64,000 nucleotides of DNA, from contig NC_089319.1 in assembly GCF_036669915.1 (NCBI RefSeq), positions 17,677,512 to 17,741,511 on the forward strand. The letters run 5' to 3'. Below, in pieces: positions 33,598 to 45,291 of the stretch; within the stretch, counting starts at the first letter, position 1, and every line of letters begins with the position of its first letter. This stretch comes from Pocillopora verrucosa (taxonomy: Eukaryota > Cnidaria > Anthozoa > Scleractinia > Pocilloporidae). A program made the position numbers and the translations under genes. The notes beneath the pieces were generated by a model that had not been told where the DNA came from, ran no database searches, and saw only the letters and a list, made by a program, of their open reading frames with translations.

Positions 33598-33870
33598 TAA
33601 TTTCTTATGCCCAGGAGGGGGGTGGAGGTGGGGGGGGTCGGAAGATTTGGGTTGTGTGACAATAAATTTTGCCTGATCTTCTCTAAGTCTCTGTGGTATT
33701 CTAGTAATTCTCCCTCTTTGACAGTCAATTTCAACAGTCTCCCCTTAATATTTTTTAGCGACAACTTATCCCCTTCGTTCCCCCATGAAAACGATAAAAT
33801 TCTCCCAACACCCTCTGACCCGCCCTCCCCAGCCCTCTCACGGTGGTAAATGACGACAGTTTCCTTAAGC
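33598..33870. repeat. G/C-run dispersed repeat (family D)
   Basis: Starts with a G-run segment and continues with TGACAGTCAATTTCAACAGT, CTCCCCTTAAT and CCGCCCTCCCC, ending GTGGTAAATGACGACAG. The right half parallels 19130-19332. Confidence 0.5.
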
Positions 33871-34821
33871 TCTCGCAATGCCCTGTGCCGATAGATCGTG
33901 ATAAGCTTGAGCTCATGCATGCATCGTATGGTGACGATATTTTACACCGACCAAGTAAACGTTAACAAAATCTTTTTCTTGTTTAATAAATTTTCCTTAT
34001 TGTTCGTAGGATGCCTGGCCAATGAACCAACATGAGCAATTCAAAAGGTACAAAATTTAAATCTTTAACAACAAATATTCAAGTTTCTCAACAGAAAATT
34101 TAAAGAAATACAGTTCAGAGATCATGAATGCGTGATGAATTTACAACATGAGCGCACAGTTCGTTTTCGGAGAGGAAGGACCTGCCAGTGATAATACATA
34201 TTTCTGTAAATCAAATGGAAACTACTTAGTATTCAAGTCACACTACCGAGGTAATACGTAACAAGTTTTGAATCCATAGCAACAGAAGTAGTACTGATAG
34301 CTGCAAAAACATCGATTCGACATGACTATTGTTAGTGAAAAAGGTTCAGGCTTAGTGCCTTAACTAAAAGCACTCTTGGAATAAGGTAGATTGTTCCTTT
34401 AAAACAAATCAATTTTAGCACATATATATCTATATTTCCACCTGCACTAGAAAACTTATTAAAAAGCACTCTAAGTTACTGCTTCTAAATTAGCTTTCCC
34501 ACGAGTAAAAGCAAATCCCGAATTCACGCGGCACTTTCTTTATATTAGCTTGGACATTTTCACTCTTAAAAAAAACTTGAGCAATCAATCAAGCCCTTGT
34601 GTGATGACTGTCACAATAGCCAACACCGTTCTATTCAAGAAATTGGACACCACTGTATTAAATAAACTTTAGGAAGTCCAAGAACAAAAGACCAATTTTA
34701 ATAACACTCTCGATTCTGATAATTTCGAGTTAGTTCAACAAATCTCGATATCTTGATTTTTCGAATCCGGTGTGACGTTTCAGATGACTCAAATAATGCT
34801 TAAAATCACCTGATCACTGTA

Positions 34822-34980
34822 AAAAAAGTTTTGGTAAAGTTTCCGCACAGCCCCATACTATTGTAAAACAAATCTGTTTTCCCAACGGAAATGTATTGTT
34901 TTTGTCATTGTTTTCTATGTTCAAGAACTGAATGCATAATGTAGGATGGGGCTGTGCGGAAATTTTACCAAAGTTTTTCC
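34822..34980. repeat. Inverted-repeat element of about 155 bp (MITE-like)
   Basis: The left arm (34824-34857) contains GGTAAAGTTTCCGCACAGCC and the right arm (34944-34979) is its near-perfect reverse complement (GGGGCTGTGCGGAAATTTTA). Arms of about 34 bp flank about 85 bp of unrelated AT-rich sequence. No coding capacity. Confidence 0.85.
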
Positions 34981-36009
34981 TTAGAAATTTTAATATGAAT
35001 AACTGTTTTTCTTTTAAAGCTTTTTTTAGGTCAATCTTTTGTTAGCAACACATTCATGGTTGTCATGCAAAACTGGAATGTTTGACGTTTTGAATAAGTA
35101 ATATAATCTAGTTTTAAAGAAGACGGGCCATAAAGGGAAAGAAGCTTTCTATTCATTTTCCTTTTCGGGTGAGGTATCCCACAGGTAAGTCATGCAGTTT
35201 TAAAAGTAGTTCCGCCGCGGAATTTCATAACTTGAGCAAATATACATGACATCAACTCTTTATTAACTTTTTAAGGTTTGGCACGTAACATGTTTCGAAT
35301 GATAGCATCGAACGTGGAACGATTATTACTATTGCTAAAAAGAGAAAAAGAAACTGTCAATCAAATCGAAAAGCGAAGGTTTCTCTACTGGCTTTCGTCT
35401 TGTTAGTTAGAAATTTATCTTCAGTTGTACATAGCTAGGGCACTAGACTTTCACAGGCACGAAACATCATATCATTATCACTTTGTCGGGCATTGCGGCG
35501 AATTTTGCGGGCTAAGGTGGAGATTTTGGCATCTTAGCCAGTCTACAGACTGTTTTGTCGCCACTTTTTACTAAGTTTTTCTCTTATCAGTGCTAACTCC
35601 GCTAACTCGGCCCCAATTAGCACGAACCCCCAGATAACTCTAACAAGATCCCATCTCCATCGACCCCATTTTTTCAGTCACTTACTATCAGCTACCTCGA
35701 ACCACCGCTAACTCTAACCATTTTTGTTTCCCTTGGGAATTCGAGGGAGCGGGGATCTACCGTTATAGACCTTATGTTAACTCTAAGTCGGCCCAAAACA
35801 AATTTTTGGCCGTGTACATAAATTCTATCAGCTATTAGAACTCAATGACCCAATCGGACGCTTGACACGTTTAAACTTGGGCACTTGCAAGTATCAGTTT
35901 TTTCCAGAACTTCCGATGAATGAAAAAAAAAAAAAGATTATTGATTGTGAATGTGGGTGGGTAAAACCCAAACACTGGCAAACAATTGCTCCAAAGGTAA
36001 ACATTCCCT

Positions 36010-36260
36010 GCGAAAAAACACGACGGCGAAGGCAACGAGGCGGTGACAAAACAAAAGCTCTAATGAGCAGAACAAGAGCACAGCACGTGCGTTTTCAAAC
36101 TTTGTGCATCTTTCTAGCATTCCCGCTACAAAACAACAACGTGAAGTCACCAAAATATTTAAGTTTTTATGTGGAAAAGAAGTTAAGTAGCACCGCAAAC
36201 GACGGTAAACACATTCATGCAGCCATTTGTGTAATTTCAACTGAAAATGTAAATTATTTT
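36010..36260. repeat. Dispersed repeat family E, fuller copy
   Basis: ACACGACGGCGAAGGCAACG, then GACAAAACAAAAGCTC, GAGCACAGCACGTGCGTTTT and CAACAACGTGAAGTCACCAA. Shares its left part with 28005-28085. Confidence 0.55.
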
Positions 36261-36584
36261 TTTAATCGACGTACTGTTAAGCGTTGCAGTCCTGACTGCA
36301 AAAGATTCCTGTTATTGGTAATAAGTTTTAATTTAAACTGATTAATATTTTAGACATACGGAGAAGAACTTCATTTCGTAGCTTTCATCCGGGTTTTACT
36401 GGTGAGACTAGGTACATCATCAATAAATTATAGACAGTTTATACTCTCTTGTACATCCTGGAGAAATATTTTAAAAGAGCAAGAGAAAAAATTCAAGACT
36501 GCCTCTGAAAGCTATTTCAAAACAATAGCTACATGTAATGACACACATTTACGTGGCGATCTAATTAATTAATAGTGGTAAGGC

Positions 36585-36980
36585 GTGGGGTTCCCAGGGA
36601 GCAGTCATTAGTAATCGCCTAAGGAGGGGGAGGAAGGGGGGCTGGGAGACAGAGAGGGGGGGGGGGGAGTCATTCGTTGCTACCAGAGTATAAAGAAGGG
36701 AGTATAGAAAACTTTAATTTTAATTTTACCCTTAAAAGAGTAACTCCCTCTCCCCAGTTCCCTTCGTTAGGAGGCTTGGTTACAAAGGCTACAGTTTTCG
36801 TTATATCTTTATACTTTAAATTCTGTCGAACATATCAAGGGAAATTACCTTCATAGGGTTTAAGATTGGTATTTGCACATCACTACTATGGGAGGGAGGA
36901 TCAACCACCACCACAGAAGGGGGGGATTACTAAAATTATAATCGCCAATAAGAGAGGGGGGGGGGGGGAAGAGCCAAAGC
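36585..36980. repeat. G-run rich low-complexity/dispersed repeats
   Basis: Two runs of about 12-13 G (near 36655 and 36958) are embedded in GGAGTCATT- and GGGATTACTAAAAT-type text like that of family D, in at least two tandem blocks. Confidence 0.5.
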
Positions 36981-37202
36981 AAAGCCTTTAGAGGTTAAGG
37001 TAAATATCATTGTGACACAGCCAAAATCGTCCTCCCCTCACCCCCTCCCAACCCCCTTTTCAGGCGATAAGTAATAACTGGTTCCTTATTTAACAAGGAG
37101 GTCATTAAGGAACGATATAATTTAGGGGGAGTGGGAATATAGAATTCATCTAACGAAAGCTCCTTCTCTTCTCTTTTCTCTTCGAATCTTTCTCTCCTCC
37201 TG

Positions 37203-37362
37203 GAGGGTCTTGATGGGATAATCTGTCAACCATAAAACGGCGAAAAGAAATCACTGTTAGTAGTAAGATTGACAAATTTTAACCAACGATGGAAAGAAAT
37301 CAACCGTAATACGTAAATTGGCCAAAATTTTAATCTTGAGCCTCTCACCCCATCGAGACCCT
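37203..37362. repeat. MITE-like element, CTCAATGGGG family, copy 2
   Basis: Left end GGGTCTTGATGGGATAA, interior CCATAAAACGGCGAAAAG and CAACCGTAATACGTAAATTG, right end CTCACCCCATCGAGACC. It lies less than 100 bp upstream of the DUF229 copy 3 coding exon and could carry or disturb its promoter. Confidence 0.7.
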
Positions 37363-37463
37363 GTGAAATGACCCAAATGTCTACAGCTACGTTTAGGCAG
37401 ATTCAACTTCATACAATGTCAAGTCAGGAAAGTTACTTTGTTTTTGTAGGTTTTCATGACCAC

Positions 37464-40400
37464 ATGGCGGCTGTCAATGTTAGACTGATCTTGAGGCTTC
37501 TTGTGCCTATGGCATTCGCACTCACCATAATGACGCTAATACGATGCATAGAATTCGTCACAAAGTTTCCGAAGCAGTTTCAGTATAGGACTTTTTTCAT
37601 CTTCAACCGTTCGAATATTCCCCAAAACCAAGGTGCACGCGTATTACCTATGGCTGTCATCAACAAAAAGTCCCATTCAGATGGAGAGCTGGGTTGTAAA
37701 GTTCCTACATTGGATCCCTTCCTACCCGTTATTATGAAATCTCTCCAACCCAGAGAGCCAATCAAATGCAATGGTAGACTATATACAGAGTATGAAAATA
37801 ACGTGTTAAGACTTCTTGATGACATCAGTGAAGGTTTGTCGTGGAGAAGTGTTTTAAGGATATTCTTTTTTTTCGTCAATGTTAATATCCCTTATATATA
37901 TATATAAAAAAAAAAGAATAAGCAACTTCACTTTCTTAAGTTAAATTCGTCCATCGTGCAAAAGTACCTTCAGCTCAAAGAGGTCTATAAAATTTTATTT
38001 CGATAAGATGAAAAAACGCAACAGAGGCGATGATGAACCATGAAAGTTTGCACAGGATGAATACGATTTAACCCTGAATTTCCAGAACCATTTAATATTT
38101 TAGAACATCATCTAGCTTAATTATTCAAGCTTTACAGACAACTAATGACGTATCACATCTTAGCGGCCAGGCGAGGAATGCTCCGCTATTAATAATTTGA
38201 AAAGTGATGATGGCGGTAGGAAGACAGTGATAGAGAGATAAAATCACCTGCGATTGTCTTCACGTTGTGTCTGTGCGAATTTGTACGACATACAGCGCAC
38301 CAATGGATTCGTGCCCTGACTTATGTATCCATACATGGGCATGCTTTGTAACATGAAAGTTTCAAAAGTCCCCTTTTAAATTACCACTTCCCCTTTCACC
38401 GGTACGGTTGTTATCGTTAATTGTTTTTCTCATCTTCTTTAGGGCATCAAGTTGATGAGGTCTATGCAGAACCTTTCATTCGTGTTTCTGACTTCAATGT
38501 AACACTGGGGGAGAAGAGATTCCTAGAGCTAACGAAGAAAGAGGTCAAAGTACCGATAAATAGTGACTTTTTAAAAGTGACAGTTCGTTTTAAAGATGGC
38601 TCTGAGCAGACAGATTTTCACGCCTCGATTTCAGAGATACCCGACGTCGCGCAGCGAAAAGAAACGCACGATGCACCCTTAAACATAATGGTCCTAGGAT
38701 TAGACAGGACATCCTCAGCCCATTTTCAAAGAATGACACCAAAGACCTATGCTTTCTTAAAGGACCAATTAGATTCCATTATATTCAAGAGTTATTCAAT
38801 AGTCGGGGAAAATACGGCACCAGCTTTGTCTGCCTTCTTAACTGGCAAGTCACTGAAGGAAAACTGTGCATTCAAGGAAGCAAGGAAAGGTTTTAAAAAT
38901 GCTGGACGTGTCGACGACTGGCCATTTATATTTAGCGATCTCAAAACCCTTGGAATTCCAACAATGTGGAGTGAAGATCAACCCTCTCTAGGTAAATAGT
39001 TTCCAAGGGGAAGTATTCTCCTGAAATTTAGTGATTTTATCTCCAATATTAAACATTTGTGTGCAATTATGACTCTGGGCGCGTTTTCAACCCCAAAAGA
39101 CGCTCTAAGCTTGATGAAATTTGTTTTGGAAAATGGTAAAAATAATTCCTCATGCCGACATTTTGGATATGACCGCTTTCCTCTGCGTAACACTCTCACT
39201 TCTCTTTCCACAATCTGATGGCGATCTTTTGAAAAAATTGGAACTAAAAAAGAAAGATTCAATTGACTAGAAAAAAGTGAGGTTTCGCAATGAGTTTCAT
39301 AAACCTCTTAGCGTGGTTAAAATAATCTGGTGTTTGTGCGGCCTGGTTACTAGGCTGGTTACAAAATGCACGTGTCTATGGTCGAAATATTGGCTCAGGT
39401 TGTATGTCGAAAGGTTATGTAAATTTTTGTAGTCGAAGACCGCGGTAATTAATTTTGAATTTTTTACAAATATACTCCACGATGGCAAAGATTAGAATTG
39501 TGTGATTATTTCTTAACTAAACTTGGAGCAAATTTTGCCAGACATTATTTAGATACCATTTAAACAATATAATTTTTTTTGCTACGGTTTTATCCAAGCA
39601 AAGCAAAGAGTTCATGCAGTTTTTACATTTTTAGGAGCGTTTCATTTTCAACTGAAAGGATTCAACAAACAACCCACTGACCACTATGGAAGATCCCTGT
39701 GGTGGTTGTATGATGGTAACCTCTGTAAGCACTCCCTTCCACAGTACAAGCTGCAACTGCAATATCTAAAGAGCTTCATAAAGTCCTATCCTGGGAAAAG
39801 AAAATTTGGTTTCGTATTTTTGTCAGACCTTTGCCATCGTTGGGCTAATCTTCTTAGTGCTGGGGATGACGGATTTTTGGAATTTTTTAAATCATTAAAG
39901 AATGAGAGTCTTCTTAATGACACTTTATTTATTACAATGGGTGACCATGGTCCTTACACATATGATGCAATACGGGATAGTCCTCAGGGGAAACTTGAAC
40001 ATCGGCTTCCATTTCTTTCTTTGACTTTCCCTGCCTGGTTCAAACGCAGTTATCCAGTGCAAATGGCAGCACTAATCAGGAACTCCAGGATCATTTCGTC
40101 ACCGTTCGATCTTCACAAAACTATGAAGCATCTGTTAACGTTTCCGCTGAAAACTTTTGTTCAGACGGATACCATTGGTGAAAGCCTTTTTGAACCACTG
40201 CCAGATGACAGAGCTTGCGAAGATACCGGTATTCCAGAATTTTATTGTCCCTGTTTAAGTTTGAGATCCATTGACACTGCTCATGCTCATGTTCATCGAG
40301 CTGGTAAGGTGGCTGTGAAGCACATTAATGACATTTTGATGTCTCGCTCAATCTCGGCCAGGCTTTGTCATCAACTAGAGTTAAAGGCGATCTTTGAAGC

Positions 40401-40644
40401 TTACCAGAAAATGCCAAGTCGTGGCTCACCCAAAAACGTTCAAACAGATCACAGAAATACTTCGTGCAAGTACCAGATCAAGTTTCAAACGACACCTGGT
40501 GATGGTTTGTTTGAAGCACTCTTAAAAATGAACTCAACCGGAGGTTTTGAAATTTTAAATTACATCTCTCGAATCAATACGTACGGAAATCAGTCAAGCT
40601 GTATTGGAGTACCATACATCAAACCATATTGTTTGTGCAGATAA
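37464..40644 (+). CDS. DUF229 family protein, copy 3 (most diverged)
   Basis: Three coding exons: 37464-37833, 38443-38991 and 39635-40644, giving 642 residues from the ATG in CACATGGCG. That ATG follows an acceptor (GTTTTTGTAG at 37449); a longer frame from 37368 would read through the acceptor and into a MITE, so it is disfavoured, though a further upstream coding exon is not excluded. Residues about 8-25 (LILRLLVPMAFALTIMTL) form the membrane anchor. The core has LNIMVLGLDRTSSAHF, where DR replaces the DG of copies 1 and 2 but the D and S are kept, then VGENTAPALSAFLTG and DHGPYTYDAIRDSPQG, where ARF(G/E) after DHG is replaced. CHRW replaces CHRQP/CHREP. The C-terminal Cys pattern (FYCPCL, YCLCR) remains. 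Intron positions and phases equal those of the sister copies. Changes beside the active site suggest altered or relaxed catalysis. Confidence 0.88.
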
Positions 40645-41627
40645 CGACTTTAGAAAATATGCGTTGGGACCTACGGACGGAGTTTTACCGCGGATTTTCT
40701 CCAATTTCCTCGCCAGTGGAACAAAAACATCGACGATATACACAATGGACAATTTTTCAAGGGGAAAAACGAAGCTCTTTCCTATATGTCTTCGAAAATA
40801 CTGCGTCGTTTCTAGAGGCCTTCGATAGTAAACATCTACAGCCGGATTTTACCCAGAAACTGCAGTTTTGGAAATTCTGGAAAAGGGAGAGAATTCTCTG
40901 AGCAAAACGGGGAGTCCCTGAAGCGCGGGAAATTGCGAGTGACCTGGGCACGAATGGTTTTCATTGAGCATCTGATTGATTGAAAAAATCGTGCTTGAGT
41001 TTTTTGACCAATCACATTGAACAATAAAGTAAACGCATTGTCATTCAAAATAGCTTGGAAAATTAAATGAATTGAAAATTGCTCTAAAAGTGACTCTGTG
41101 TTTTACAACTATAAGACTACTCAGTAAATCCCGCTTGCTACATAATTTATTACTCTTTTCACAATGGACTTTATATACATTTCGTCAGCTGTGAAAATGA
41201 TTTTCCAACTGTTGTGTGAAAAATATTGTATGTCCCTGGAACGCACCCCAAAGTAAGAAAGTCGGAACTGAAATTTCAAAAAGAACACGCGTTGGATAAA
41301 ATCAATTGGAAAGATTCATTTAAGTCGTTGGCTTCGGCTTTCGAGAATTGAGTGGGTTTTACTCTACAATCTGTTCTGCAAGGAACAAGTTTCTAAATTG
41401 ATGAAGAAACTCCCACCAATACTTTTTCCTTACTACAATTCGTTGTTGAAAGCTGTTTATTTTTCATATAGATTCCATTTTGCTGTGTGTCTGTAGAGAA
41501 ATGGGTTTCAAATGACAAAGTGGCACACGACACTCATGGCGACCCCGGACTATCCCATGAAATGATCATAAATTACTTAGCATATTTTAAAGGAACAGCT
41601 TCAAATCACTTGCCAGAATTAGTGAAA
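40645..41627. other. Spacer between DUF229 copy 3 and the cysteine-module gene
   Basis: Convergent 3' ends of the two genes. Contains a partial family C repeat (40908-41050) with an AATAAA at 41023-41028 that may serve copy 3. Nothing else recognised. Confidence 0.5.
40908..41050. repeat. CCAATC-rich dispersed repeat (family C), partial
   Basis: CCCTGAAGCGCGGGAAATTG, ATCTGATTGATTGAAAAA and GACCAATCACATTGAACAA correspond to the right half of the element at 19335-19620. Confidence 0.6.
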
Positions 41628-44600
41628 TCACTTTCCAGATTCCGCGATCTTGTAAATGTAATTAGTCACTGGTCCGCCAGTGCACAGTATGGAGCCATGT
41701 GGACACTGAGGAGAGGGAACTCCATTGCTGTTGGTGTCACCTTCATAGCAGAGAGAAGATTCGCCATGTAAATTGTACCTCCCTGCGGCAACTTCATCGC
41801 TCCAACATGACCCTAGGCAAGAATTTTTAAAACAGTATGAGTAGTCTATGTTGAAGATCTCTGGAAAAATGGTTTAGATTTTCGACCACACCTCGTATTG
41901 ATCGGAACTTTGGTTCTATTTCTAAAAAAATGCAGATATTCTAAATGAAACCTTTTCAGAGGCCAGAGACGCACTTTTTTATCTGCCAGTATATGAATCA
42001 AACAAAAATCTGTTTAAAACATGTCTGTTTCTCTGCCTGTCTGTCTGTTATAAACTGCTTTTTAAGTTCATTATCCGCCAATTTGTCTAAACCATTTAAT
42101 GTCCTCGAAAGTGGTCTGTTGTTATGTCTATCCGTGTTTATGTCTATTTATCATCGACTATTAACTGCTTACTAACCATGAGTTTAAAATGTTGGTTTAT
42201 TAGTCTGACAGCTTTGTGTCTGTCTGTCTGTCTATCTGCATTTTCGTCTGTCTGACTGTCTACCTGCTGGTCTGTCTTTCCGCTGTCTGTGTACCCTCCT
42301 GTCTGTCCTCTGTCTGAGTACCCTCCTGTCCGTCCGCTCTCTTTGTACCCTACTGTCTATCTGTCTGTCTAACAGCCTAGTTACCCATTTGTCGCCCTGT
42401 CTGGTTGCTTGGTTACCAATCTTTATTTGTGTGTCTACCGTTTCTCTGCCTGCCTGCTCACCCATCTACCTACTACCTGCGTATCCGTCCGTCTGTCTGT
42501 ATCTTCAAACGCGTAATGCTTAAAAGTAGTAAAAAAAAAACTAATTTTTTAGTTTTCTCACCAAAATTGTTGACACCAAAGTGATCGTATCCCTTGGCCT
42601 TCGCATTACGGGCACAATTGCAGAGGAATATAGGAAAGTCATTTTTCCAGTCTTTCGGGTCTATCATATGCCCCGCAAACACTGAGCTGGATGGGTCCAC
42701 CTCGTTGTAGATTTCTTCGCCCAAAGCTCGATCATTTCGCACCTCATTGAAGCAACCAACTGCCTCAACTTCAATCTCACATTTGTCGCTCTCTTAATCA
42801 GTAGACATAGGTGGGTTAGAAGAAAAAGAGAGAAAAAGAAAAGATGGAGCGATTCAGTTTAGTTGTTTTGTACAATCAACATTCAAATAAATTAAATTGA
42901 TTGGGTAAGATCGAACGTGAAAATTGAAAATGGACGTGAAAATATTGCGAGACTTTTCAATGAACCTGAAAGCCCAGGCAACGGTGAAGTACTCTAACAA
43001 TATTTGCTTATGGTTCAACCTTTTTAATACGACATGGGCACATGTGTGAAAAGCTTCTCGCTATATGGGATATGTGCAATGTTTCCTGAAATATGTGTTA
43101 TGTTTCCTCACTAAAATATGCAAATAGATTTTAACTGCTAACAGACCACGAGTTCGGTCATTTCATTAGAAATTGAAATATTCTAGCAAACCCATCCTGC
43201 TCACTTATTTTATAGACATAGTTTGCAAAGTTTTGTCCGACACAGAATTTGCTGTAGCGCCGACACGGCTGATAACATTGGTCAGTGCAGGCCTTGTGTA
43301 GGCCATCCAAGGCAAACGTGTTATGACCATCGTCTCCACTCCAGCACTCCCCTGTTTTTAAACAGAAGAACAAATATACGCTTAAGAATTATATCCTTTC
43401 TACACAGAATGTACAGATTTTCAAAGCAAACGTATCCTGGAATAGAAAAGATCTTAGCAGACTGTACCCCTATCCAAGAGCATAAAGTTGCTTAAAAGAA
43501 GTCATTTCTTGGCTAAAAGCTGGGATGTAGGTAACTTTAGAGCGCTTTTCGATTGAGTGTCGTAAAAACCAAAACCAAAAAAATCACAACAGCCAATCAG
43601 AGGGAAAAAAAAACCTTTAACAGCCAATGAGAACTCGATGTAAAAACAACCAAACTGCCCATAGTGCGGGAAAACGCGGGCGACCAAGTTGTGTTTGGTT
43701 TTAGGTTTACTTTTTATTGGTTGAAAGAGTGGCGCAGGGTTTCTGGACCAATTATGGAGCGAAATAAAGCAGAACCAAAGATCGCGTTGTATCACGTTGA
43801 CGGCTTGATATTTTAGAAGTTTCTAGATGCTGTACCCTTAATGGAATTTGAATAACTTACCGTAGAATTGCAAACCGAAGAAGGTCATGCCCTTTTCTTG
43901 TGCCTTCTTGGCACATCTGCAAGCCAAGTCTGGGAGATAAGTGTCCCAGTTCTTCCAGTCGATGAGCTTCCCGCTAAATTTTTTATGGAACACATCGCGA
44001 TCGTTCATCAAGTAATTTGGCAGGGGTCGCGGGTTTCTGTGTCTGTCCCTGAAACAGCCAACCTTCTCGTATTGAAGGCTACATGTTGTGTCAACTAAAG
44101 AGAAGTTAAAGAATGTGATGCATTGAAACTGAAACACAAGATCGATGCCCGTGTGGGTCAATCTCAGTCCCTTTCGCGCCGGGCCTCGTTCGTCTACGCA
44201 AGAGGATATCACGTGACCTTTAGCGGTCAGGAATTAAGGCAACGCTGAGGCAGACATCTATTAAATAATAATTGATATTTCTGGTTAGAATTCAGCGAAT
44301 GGCTGGAAATGTGAAATGTCTCTTACGGCGCCGCACCTCAACTTAATCAAAATGTAAGTGAGCATCGTTGAGCAGTTCCAAAACTCAAGTAATTGGCCGT
44401 TGGGGTCTCCTTCCTCAAACCAAGCAAATGTTGATGATTTCACGTTGTTGTTTTGCAGAGAATAACTAAGAAATGTGCAAATACTCGTCATGAGCTATTC
44501 TTCTACCCCAACATTAGTTCTTTTGTTTTGCCGCGTCGTCGTCCTCATCTTTACGGTCCCTCCTCCAAACTGTAACGCCAAAAGAGACTAAATGCGAGGT

Positions 44601-45291
44601 AATCTACATACGCCAAAAACTCACCGATCTCGTACACCATGTTGCTCCATTGTTTTCCTACGCAAAATCGATCGAATGCACCACAGGGTTTATAATCATC
44701 CCCTAAACATTTGTCTGCCTCTGCCCTACCCAGGGACATGTAGTCGTTACTTGATTTGTGCCCTGCCCAGCATTCGCCTTCAATACAAGAGATCAAAAAG
44801 ATTAAATATTAATAACGAAGAATTAACGTTTGTTTTGTCAAATGAAGGAATGATTTTCAACGATATGATATGTTCAAAACATGTTGGCTGCGAACTTGAT
44901 TTCAAAATAATGAAAAATCAATCCAAGATTTCCTTCTCACCGTAGAATTGAACCCCAAACACATCGTAGCCTTGCCTCATCGCTTTTCTGGCACAGCGGC
45001 AAACAAATCCTGGCATGTATACATTCCAATTGAACCATTCAATTTTTCGACCACCATAGTTTTTTATTGACGGGTCGCGTTCGTTTAAGATGTAGTTTGG
45101 CAACGTCCTCTTTGTCTGAAAACAGACAAATTAACAAACAAAATTTAAACAAATGCACATTACTTCGTTACTTACATCTAGATCTCTACTCGCCCACCAA
45201 AAATATAACAGTCTCACCGAATCTTTGAAGCATCCAATGGTTTTAAAAGTCACGTCACATTCGATTCTGCAGATGTTGGTCGCTTCAGCTT
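41628..45291 (-). CDS. Extracellular three-module cysteine-rich protein (5' end missing)
   Basis: Exons on the minus strand: 45291-45218, 45115-44941, 44777-44625, 44094-43861, 43351-43205, 42792-42562 and 41812-41628 (TGA), giving 398 residues. At least one upstream exon with the start and presumably a signal peptide was not found. Three repeated modules follow one plan: GCF(K/R/N)D/E, a Pro/Leu/Arg-Asp stretch, an (I)DW..(N/D)W or equivalent, C(R/N)CA(R/K)KA, (F)GVQFYG, then CW(S/A)G, a Cys-rich loop, C(V/T)G and Y(V/I)Y(K/E)I. Module 1 is IGCFKDS to VYEI, module 2 VGCFRDR to VYKI, module 3 VGCFNEV to IYKIAESGK. All introns are phase 1 except a phase 0 one inside module 1. I know this type of module from predicted secreted cnidarian proteins; it loosely recalls WSC/lectin-like modules. 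No function can be assigned. Confidence 0.8.
42208..42500. repeat. Degenerate TCTG/TCCG microsatellite
   Basis: Long imperfect array of (TGTC)n with TATC, TCCG and TACC variants, beginning GTGTCTGTCTGTCTGTC. It lies in the last intron of the cysteine-module gene (41813-42561). A shorter burst of the same unit is at 42025-42050. Confidence 0.9.
43545..43800. repeat. CCAATC-rich dispersed repeat (family C), near-complete copy
   Basis: TTTTCGATTGAGTGTCGTAA, then ACAGCCAATCAGAGG, CCAATGAGAACTCGATG, GTGCGGGAAAACGCGGG, TTTTATTGGTTGAAAGAG and TCTGGACCAATTATGGAGCG. Intronic in the cysteine-module gene. Confidence 0.75.
44400..44560. repeat. Dispersed repeat family E, inverted and diverged
   Basis: Text such as TCACGTTGTTGTTTTGCAG and GCCGCGTCGTCGTCC reads as the reverse complement of the CAACAACGTGAAGTCACC and CGACGGCGAAGG parts of the copy at 36010-36260. 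Confidence 0.4.

Larger units (their letters stand above)
33178..37463. other. Spacer between DUF229 copies 2 and 3
   Basis: Contains C/G-run repeats (33598-33870, 36585-36980), an inverted-repeat element at 34822-34980, a family E repeat (about 36010-36260) and a MITE (37203-37362). A 159-codon frame at 35862-36341 runs through the repeat and shows no protein similarity. The copy 3 first exon has an acceptor at 37449, so its promoter and any 5' UTR exon lie here. Confidence 0.6.

Noticed and set aside
35862..36341. 159-codon plus-strand open frame
   Set aside because: Runs through a dispersed repeat shared with other places in the window; composition is not protein-like.
37368..37463. Upstream ATG extension of DUF229 copy 3
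   Set aside because: It would read through a good splice acceptor at 37449 and begin next to a MITE; the extra residues do not match the sister copies.
42232..42465. Minus-strand open frame rich in RTDRRV repeats
   Set aside because: Translation of the TGTC microsatellite.
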